A stretch of 5,256 nt of DNA from Candidatus Competibacteraceae bacterium. GTDB taxonomy: Bacteria > Pseudomonadota > Gammaproteobacteria > Competibacterales > Competibacteraceae. The translations under genes and the position numbers were made by a program. The notes beneath the pieces were generated by a model that saw only the letters and a program-made list of their open reading frames with translations, was not told where the DNA came from and did no database searches. Positions 1 through 5,256 of the stretch are shown in pieces (within the stretch, counting starts at the first letter, position 1; each line of letters begins with the position of its first letter). The stretch is from NCBI GenBank assembly GCA_003527885.1, contig DPWB01000101.1:1-5256 (forward strand). Direction: 5' to 3'.

Positions 1-575
1 TGGCCGGTTTTTTCCAGACAGTCGTGGATTTCCTCGACGTGGCTCTCGTGCGTCACCTCCATGGCGATGACCTTGATGCCGTACTGGCCGGCCAGTTCGA
101 AGACATAAGGTAAGCAGGCTTTGCCGTGGCCTTGGAACGAATAGGGGTTGGTGCGGGGCTTGTAGGCGCCCATCCGGGTGCAGACTTGGCCGTGCTCGCG
201 CAAGGCTTTCAGCATCAATGCCACATGCTCGGGGGTATCCACCGCGCACAATCCGGCGAACACGTTGAGATTGTCCTGGCTGAACGGTACGCCGTTGTAA
301 TCGAAACCGCTGACGCGCCGCTCGTCCCGATGCCGGCCCAGAATGCGGTACTCTTCCGAGATGCGCACCACTCGCTCCACCCCCGGCAGGGCGCTGATAT
401 CCTCGGCGGACAGCGTTTTGGTATCGCCGATCAGATAGATTTCCGTCAGGCCTTGTTGGGTGCCTTGCACCTTGTGGACGCGCGCGGAAATACCCGGCAA
501 CCGCGCCAAATAGTCGAGCGTCAGCCGGTATTCCTCGGAGTGGTCCCCGACATTGGGATTCAGAATGACAATCAT
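1..575 (-). CDS. DAHP synthase (3-deoxy-7-phosphoheptulonate synthase), AroF/type I-beta-like, partial (3' end off the left edge)
   Basis: The first 191 codons are visible; the gene runs off the window. The likely product condenses phosphoenolpyruvate and erythrose-4-phosphate in the first step of the shikimate pathway, in the cytoplasm. Residues 1-80 (MIVILNPN... TEIYLIGDT... LPGVERVVRI) fit the ferredoxin-like N-terminal domain typical of type I-beta enzymes. The start of the TIM barrel follows, with FAGLCAV at 106-112, where Cys110 sits at the family's metal-ligand cysteine, and RMGAYKPRTNPYSFQG at 134-149, the substrate-binding KPRT segment. The ATG at 575-573 was chosen because MIVxL is the usual family start; only a weak GAG lies about 12 nt upstream. 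Oddities: GLC replaces the usual GPC, RMGAYKPRT replaces RGGAYKPRT, the linker before the barrel is atypical, and AMEVTHES stands where TEV/TEA-type sequence is expected. The metal ligands in the C-terminal half are outside the window. The family call is firm, but DAHP synthase activity is inferred and a divergent paralogue is possible. Confidence 0.82.
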   Translation of the reverse strand, partial: MIVILNPNVGDHSEEYRLTLDYLARLPGISARVHKVQGTQQGLTEIYLIGDTKTLSAEDISALPGVERVVRISEEYRILGRHRDERRVSGFDYNGVPFSQDNLNVFAGLCAVDTPEHVALMLKALREHGQVCTRMGAYKPRTNPYSFQGHGKACLPYVFELAGQYGIKVIAMEVTHESHVEEIHDCLEKTG

Positions 576-628
576 GATTTTTGAGTTCTCGGACTTGACG
601 GTGGAAGGCATCGTTTGTGATGCGCGCC

Positions 629-637
629 ATACTAGCA
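629..637 (-). promoter_or_regulatory. Candidate extended -10 element upstream of the DAHP synthase gene
   Basis: On the minus strand the 116-nt gap between serS and the DAHP synthase gene contains TGCTAGTAT, which reads as an extended -10 (TGn followed by a hexamer matching TATAAT at four of six positions). It lies about 55 nt upstream of the start codon. The -35 position 17 nt further up, CTGGCT, matches TTGACA poorly. This would give the gene its own promoter instead of depending on serS read-through. It is a pattern match only. Confidence 0.3.
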
Positions 638-646
638 TTCTCGGTT

Positions 647-677
647 GGAGAAGCCAGTCTTTCGCTGGTCGGACTCC
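647..677 (-). terminator. Weak imperfect hairpin downstream of serS
   Basis: Fifteen bases after the serS stop the strand can fold: an outer GGAG/CTCC pair (647-650 with 674-677), an asymmetric internal loop, and an inner CCAG/CTGG stem (654-657 with 665-668) around a 7-nt loop. No T-tract follows in the direction of serS transcription, so intrinsic termination is doubtful. It may be an mRNA 3'-end structure or chance. Confidence 0.2.
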
Positions 678-691
678 CTTTCCAGGACGGT

Positions 692-2143
<1,452 letters not shown>

Positions 2144-3346
2144 TCAGATATTGCGGGTCCACAGCGAAGCCATGGCCGGACCGGTGCCGACACACAGCGA
2201 AGCACCCCCGGTGGTCTTACCCTGCCGCTCCAACTCGTAGTACAGGCTGACTATAATCCGCAACCCGGTCGAGCCGACCGGATGCCCCAGCGCGATGCCG
2301 GAACCGTTGAAGTTGCAGTTGTCTGGGGTCAGGCTCATGCCCTGCTCTTTCAGCATCCGGCCGACGCCCAACCACTGGGCCGCAAATGCTTCGTTGACTT
2401 CCCAGTAATCGATATCCCCAAACTTCATACCGGCCTGTTGCAGCGCCCGAGGGATCGCCACCGCCGGACCGAGGCCCATCACCGCCGGGTCGATGCCGGC
2501 GTTGCAGATGCTGGCCAGCTTCAGCAACGGCTTGATGCCCATGGCCTTGGCCTTGTCCAGCGACATGATCACCACCGCGCTGGCGCCGTCGTTGATGCTG
2601 GAGGCATTGGCCGCCGTCACCACGCCGTCTTTCTTGAAGGCGGTCGGCAACTTGGAAATCTTTTCCATGCTGGCGTCGGGGATAAAATTCTCATCGGTGT
2701 CGAAGAAGGTCGAACCCTTCTTGGACTTCATCTCGACCGGCACGATCTCGCGCTTGAAGATGCCCTCCTTGGTGGCCTTGGTGCAGCGGCTGTGGCTGAT
2801 CAGGGCCAGCTCGTCGCACTCCTGGCGGGTGATCCCGTATTTGACCGCGACGTTCTCCGCCGTCATCGCCATGTGGCCCGGCACCAGCTCGTCGAACAGA
2901 CCGTCGTGGATCATGCTGTCTTCGATGTTGCCCTGGCCCATCCGGTAACCCATCCGGGCCTTGGGCAGCAGATAAGGGGCGTTGGTCATGCTCTCGACGC
3001 CGACCACCAGCCCAATTTCGGTCTGGCCGAGCATGATGTTGTGGCAGGCGATTTCCAGCGCCCGCATACCTGAGGTACAGTTTTGATTCACGGAAACGGC
3101 GCTGCTGCGGTGGGGCAAACCAACCCGCATACTCACCTGCCGCGCGGGTAGGGAACCTTGCATACCGCCGTAAAGCTGGCCCATGCAAATCTCGTCGATC
3201 TGGTCAGCCGGGACGCCGGACCGTTCGATCGCGGCCTTGGCGGCGGTGATCGCCAGTTCGCGCGCCGGCACGTCCTTGAGCGTACCCATGAATTTGCCGA
3301 TCGCCGTCCGGGCGGCGCTAACAATCACGACTTCTTTGTTTGCCAT
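2144..3346 (-). CDS. Acetyl-CoA acetyltransferase (thiolase family)
   Basis: A 400-residue cytoplasmic thiolase (family usually about 390-395). It reversibly condenses two acetyl-CoA to acetoacetyl-CoA, or cleaves 3-ketoacyl-CoA. The N-terminal half opens with VVIVSAARTAIGKFMGTL and carries the acyl-accepting nucleophile Cys90 in NQNCTSGMRALE. The C-terminal half has NEAFAAQ (318-324), His355 in GIALGHPVGSTG, and Cys385 in LCVGTGPA, so the Cys-His-Cys set is complete. Two departures from common biosynthetic thiolases are visible: CTSG in place of CGSG after the nucleophile, and CVGTG in place of the usual CxGGG near the second cysteine. The ATG at 3346-3344 has an excellent GAGGAG six nt upstream. 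Its neighbours give no pathway: no phaB, phaC or beta-oxidation partner lies in the window, so polyhydroxybutyrate synthesis versus fatty acid or ketone-body catabolism cannot be decided, and no gene symbol is given. Confidence 0.93.
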   Translation of the reverse strand: MANKEVVIVSAARTAIGKFMGTLKDVPARELAITAAKAAIERSGVPADQIDEICMGQLYGGMQGSLPARQVSMRVGLPHRSSAVSVNQNCTSGMRALEIACHNIMLGQTEIGLVVGVESMTNAPYLLPKARMGYRMGQGNIEDSMIHDGLFDELVPGHMAMTAENVAVKYGITRQECDELALISHSRCTKATKEGIFKREIVPVEMKSKKGSTFFDTDENFIPDASMEKISKLPTAFKKDGVVTAANASSINDGASAVVIMSLDKAKAMGIKPLLKLASICNAGIDPAVMGLGPAVAIPRALQQAGMKFGDIDYWEVNEAFAAQWLGVGRMLKEQGMSLTPDNCNFNGSGIALGHPVGSTGLRIIVSLYYELERQGKTTGGASLCVGTGPAMASLWTRNI

Positions 3347-3352
3347 CAGTTA

Positions 3353-3358
3353 CTCCTC
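3353..3358 (-). promoter_or_regulatory. Strong Shine-Dalgarno of the thiolase gene
   Basis: GAGGAG on the minus strand is separated from the ATG at 3346 by TAACTG (6 nt), close to ideal spacing. It fixes the thiolase start and suggests efficient translation. Confidence 0.8.
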
Positions 3359-3479
3359 GAGATGATGTAGTTATGCGGTTCGTCATTGGTTTGAGTCGGT
3401 CTTTCCAAGACTGGGTTGCCGGAGTTCCTTGAGATGCTCCGCGCGCGTTCCCGATCGGCGTTGCATGGGCAGACATTGG

Positions 3480-3509
3480 AAAGTAAAGCCTATCTTGAGC
3501 GTATGTCAA
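3480..3509 (-). promoter_or_regulatory. Candidate sigma-70 promoter for the thiolase gene
   Basis: The minus strand has a perfect -35 hexamer TTGACA at 3509-3504. Eighteen nt later comes TACTTT at 3485-3480, which matches the -10 consensus at only three of six positions. Transcription would start near 3473, leaving a leader of about 125 nt. The strong -35 with a weak -10 makes this a plausible but unproven promoter. Confidence 0.4.
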
Positions 3510-3546
3510 TCGTTGCCTCGTTTAGCCCTCCATTATCGATATGGAA

Positions 3547-3552
3547 ATTATA
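3547..3552 (-). promoter_or_regulatory. Second candidate -10 box (TATAAT) upstream of the thiolase gene
   Basis: The minus strand reads AATGTATAATTTCC, a perfect TATAAT in the AT-rich centre of the divergent region. A TTGACC lies upstream, but 22 nt away, which is too far for a normal -35. It could be a distal thiolase promoter with a leader of about 200 nt, or an incidental match in AT-rich DNA. Confidence 0.25.
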
Positions 3553-3677
3553 CATTTATGACGCGCACCTCATCGGTCAACCCGCCGGGTGCGCCAGCAG
3601 CCAATTCTTTTTCAAGGATAAAATGCCAATCTTATCAATGAAAAGATGACATAATATGGGGGTTAAACCGTGATCGA

Positions 3678-3692
3678 CCGAGATTTGCTCGG
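3678..3692. repeat. Inverted repeat CCGAG-ATTTG-CTCGG
   Basis: Two perfect 5-nt arms flank a 5-nt loop, about 145 nt upstream of the HPr-domain gene. It is followed within six bases by a second small palindrome. There is no T-tract. It could be an operator-like site or an mRNA hairpin; no factor can be named. Confidence 0.4.
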
Positions 3693-3697
3693 ATATT

Positions 3698-3708
3698 CCG
3701 CCGGGCGG
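3698..3708. repeat. Short palindrome CCGCC-G-GGCGG
   Basis: Perfect 5-nt arms surround a single central base, directly after the repeat at 3678-3692. The pair could form tandem hairpins. At this length in GC-rich DNA chance is a real explanation. Confidence 0.3.
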
Positions 3709-3732
3709 TCTGGATGCCCCGCACTAACTGCG

Positions 3733-3766
3733 CTATCGTTGCGTTTCGCTAAACTCATTCGGATAG
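3733..3766. repeat. Interrupted nested inverted repeat resembling a dispersed repeat element
   Basis: CTATC (3733-3737) pairs with GATAG (3762-3766), and inside it GTTT (3743-3746) pairs with AAAC (3751-3754) around CGCT. On the minus strand the core reads GAGTTTAGCGAAACGCAAC. From memory this resembles the GGGTTGAGCGAAGCGAAACCC-type dispersed repeat found between genes in many proteobacteria. It lies entirely upstream of the HPr-domain gene; the outer GATAG contains the TAG that closes that gene's frame upstream (3764-3766). Only one copy is visible, so the assignment to a repeat family is inference. Confidence 0.4.
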
Positions 3767-3835
3767 GCTCGTTTTGCGTGGTGCGCTCTGGCTGTATCGA
3801 CAAAACCGGATCGAAAGATTAGGGCTGCTGCCGCC

Positions 3836-5151
3836 ATGACATCAACAGCGGATACAGATTCCAACCACCCCAAAAAAACGGTCGTCCTCAAAGATGGCGA
3901 GTTCGTCGATTTGCTCGAACAGCGGGCTGGCAACTTACTGTCGATCGCTCGGTTCTTGTCGGCCCGGCAGCCGCGCGCCAGCGCCTTCACCCGGCCGCTG
4001 GTCGCCGACCTGCTGGCGCAATCCCTGCTGGTCGAGGAACTGCTGGATATTTACGGAGCGCGCAACAACCGCCAGTGGTGTCGGTTTCGCTCCTTGGTCG
4101 CCACGATCAAGCTGTTTGCGGAAGTCAGTTACGAGCTGCTGCACATCCACCACTGCCTGCCTTCCTACCGGCTGTTACCCGTCGAGCGGGACTTTGCCGC
4201 CGCCACCCTCCAATCCCTGGAGCTAACCTACGATGTGCTGGTGCGGGCGGCGACTTGGCTGTTGGCGCAAGCCGACCGCCTGGGGATCGGCGTCCCCGCC
4301 ACCGAGCTTCCAGCGGGACGCTACCGCGAACAGCTCCCGCCGGGACGGCTATTGCATAACCGCGCCATGCGTAAAATAAAAAGCGCATCCGAAACAGTTA
4401 CTTATCTTGCAACCGCCTATTTGAACTTGGCCGCGGACAGCGAGCTTTTGAATACCGCCGAAAAAGTGGAGCCCAAGGATTACGCGACCTGTTTCCCGGA
4501 CCCGATCAGCGAAGACAACTTGCGCTATTTGAAAGTCCGCTTCCACTGCCTCCAGTCGCTCTACGACACCTACGTCTCGGAAACCGAAATCGAATCCCTG
4601 GATCAGAACCTGCCCACCCTGCGGGGGCATATCAGCATCGTGTTCCACTTATTGGAAATCGCCACTTATCTGGTCCATTACTACGAACGCCACCTCAACG
4701 AGCAGACCGGTGATTCCGCCTTCCGGCGCCGGCCGGTGATCGCGCCCGGCACGCTGCTGGCCATGCTGATGAATTACTCCATCGCGTTCTCCGGGCTTTA
4801 TCTGACCTACGGCCGGTGTTTTTGCCACACCATGCTCAGGCGCTACGCCGAAATCGGCCGGATCGAAGCGCCGGTGCCCTCTTACCGCGGTTTTCACGTG
4901 CGCCCTTCGACGTTGATCGCGCGCATCGTGCAACACTATGGCAGCTTGATCGTCATGGAGTTGGATGGCCAGTCCTACGACGCCGGTTCGCCGATGGACA
5001 TCTTCCGGGCCAACGAAAAAATCAACGCGCAGAAACGGCGCTGGCTGGTCGCGGAAATCGGCCGTCAGCCCCTGCCCCAAGACGGGTTGAGCGATGCCCA
5101 AATCAGGGCCGCCATCCTCGAAATCATCATCAAACTGGCGGAACAGAGCAA
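3836..5151 (+). CDS. Uncharacterised protein with a C-terminal HPr-like phosphocarrier domain, 3' end missing (adapter junction)
   Basis: About 438 genuine codons are present; beyond 5151 the frame reads into sequencing adapter and reaches an artificial stop at 5234-5236. Residues 1-345 are mostly alpha-helical in appearance, rich in Leu, Tyr and His (for example YELLHIHHC at 99-107 and YLVHYYERH at 278-286), and match no family I recognise. Residues 348-396 look like HPr: GFHVRPSTL places His354, Arg356 and Pro357 on HPr His15, Arg17 and Pro18; DGQS (377-380) falls on HPr NGKS; and Ser385 falls on Ser46, all without a gap. A late helix (418-437) could be the HPr C-terminal helix. HPr passes phosphate from enzyme I to partners in the phosphotransferase system, so His354 may be a phosphorylation site. 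A sensor or regulatory role is inference. The ATG at 3836 is the only good start: AGGG lies 11 nt upstream, the frame closes at TAG 3764, and the next Met is residue 178. The gene is divergent from the thiolase. Confidence 0.8.
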
Positions 5152-5221
5152 CTGTCTCTTATACACATCTGACGCTGCCGACGAGCGATCTAGTGTAGAT
5201 CTCGGTGGTCGCCGTATCATT
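5152..5221. other. Illumina Nextera adapter read-through (artefact)
   Basis: Positions 5152-5170 are CTGTCTCTTATACACATCT, the reverse complement of the Tn5 mosaic end used in Nextera libraries. Positions 5171-5184 (GACGCTGCCGACGA) complement the i5-side read 1 adapter. Positions 5185-5192 (GCGATCTA) are the index slot; its complement TAGATCGC is, from memory, index N501/S501. Positions 5193-5221 complement the P5 flow-cell primer. All parts are contiguous, in the correct order and without errors. This is untrimmed adapter at a contig end, not genomic DNA and not a natural Tn5 insertion. Confidence 0.99.
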
Positions 5222-5256
5222 AAAAAAAAAACCTAAGGGGTCACGGGCAGTATACA
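5222..5256. other. Post-adapter poly-A run and noise tail (artefact)
   Basis: Ten A follow the end of the P5 complement, then 25 bases with no recognisable content. When a read runs past the end of its library molecule, instruments commonly report such a homopolymer and then unreliable bases. The stretch supplies the false stop codon (TAA at 5234-5236) of the upstream reading frame. Confidence 0.93.

Larger units (their letters stand above)
3347..3835. other. Divergent intergenic region (489 nt), non-coding
   Basis: This stretch separates the thiolase gene (minus) from the HPr-domain gene (plus) and must carry both sets of upstream signals. Its centre (about 3480-3660) is clearly AT-richer than the flanking genes. 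It holds the two thiolase-side promoter candidates and, further right, three inverted repeats (3678-3692, 3698-3708 and 3733-3766). On the plus strand CATAAT/TAATAT at 3650-3657 is a possible -10 without a recognisable -35. I see no tRNA, no small RNA that I recognise and no convincing gene. Short open frames here (for example 3416-3649 plus and 3318-3509 minus) lack ribosome binding sites or overlap the regulatory signals. Confidence 0.7.

Noticed and set aside
126..584. Plus-strand open frame of 152 codons at the left end
   Set aside because: The opposite strand encodes a clear DAHP synthase-like protein across the whole stretch.
3318..3509. 63-codon minus-strand frame overlapping the thiolase start
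   Set aside because: Its start overlaps the TTGACA promoter candidate, it runs into the thiolase gene in another frame, and it lacks a family signature.
3416..3649. Small plus-strand open frames in the divergent intergenic region
   Set aside because: No convincing ribosome binding site, no recognisable protein features, and overlap with candidate promoter elements.
3733..3990. 85-codon minus-strand frame overlapping the start of the HPr-domain gene
   Set aside because: It covers the inverted repeat and the opposite strand of a better supported gene, with no ribosome binding site that I can see.
5152..5170. Natural Tn5/IS50 transposon end
   Set aside because: The mosaic end is followed directly by the Nextera adapter, an index and the P5 complement, which is a library construct and not a transposon.
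5222..5231. A10 run as the end of a terminator or a poly-A tail
   Set aside because: It directly follows the P5 primer complement, so it is a sequencing run-off artefact.

Overview
The window looks like the end of an assembled contig from a GC-rich Gram-negative bacterium, most likely a gammaproteobacterium. This rests mainly on a seryl-tRNA synthetase very close in length and sequence to the Escherichia coli enzyme; the exact lineage cannot be fixed from these genes. The coding parts are GC-rich. The one long intergenic stretch (3347-3835) has a distinctly AT-richer centre.

Layout. Positions 1-575 (minus) hold the 5' part of a DAHP synthase-like gene of the AroF/type I-beta kind, cut by the left edge. 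Positions 692-1975 (minus) are serS, complete, with a perfect TATAAT box upstream. Positions 2144-3346 (minus) are a complete acetyl-CoA acetyltransferase (thiolase), with a strong Shine-Dalgarno and a GC-rich hairpin after its stop. Positions 3347-3835 are a non-coding divergent region with candidate promoters and several inverted repeats, one of which resembles a dispersed repeat. From 3836 (plus) runs a large protein whose first ~345 residues I do not recognise. It is followed by a domain that aligns without gaps to the phosphocarrier HPr, including the phosphorylatable histidine and the regulatory serine position.

The right end is not biological. From 5152 the sequence is an Illumina Nextera read-through: Tn5 mosaic end, i5-side adapter, 8-nt index, P5 primer complement, a run of ten A and 25 bases of unplaceable sequence. 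The genuine sequence therefore stops at 5151, and the apparent C-terminus and stop codon of the HPr-like protein (up to 5236) are artefacts. Its true end is missing.

The three minus-strand genes serve aromatic amino acid biosynthesis, translation and acyl-CoA metabolism. Each has its own leader, so they look like separate transcription units rather than one operon. The HPr-domain protein is divergent from the thiolase and shares its upstream region. The most interesting biology is this fusion of an uncharacterised helical module to an HPr-like domain; the most important practical point is the adapter contamination.
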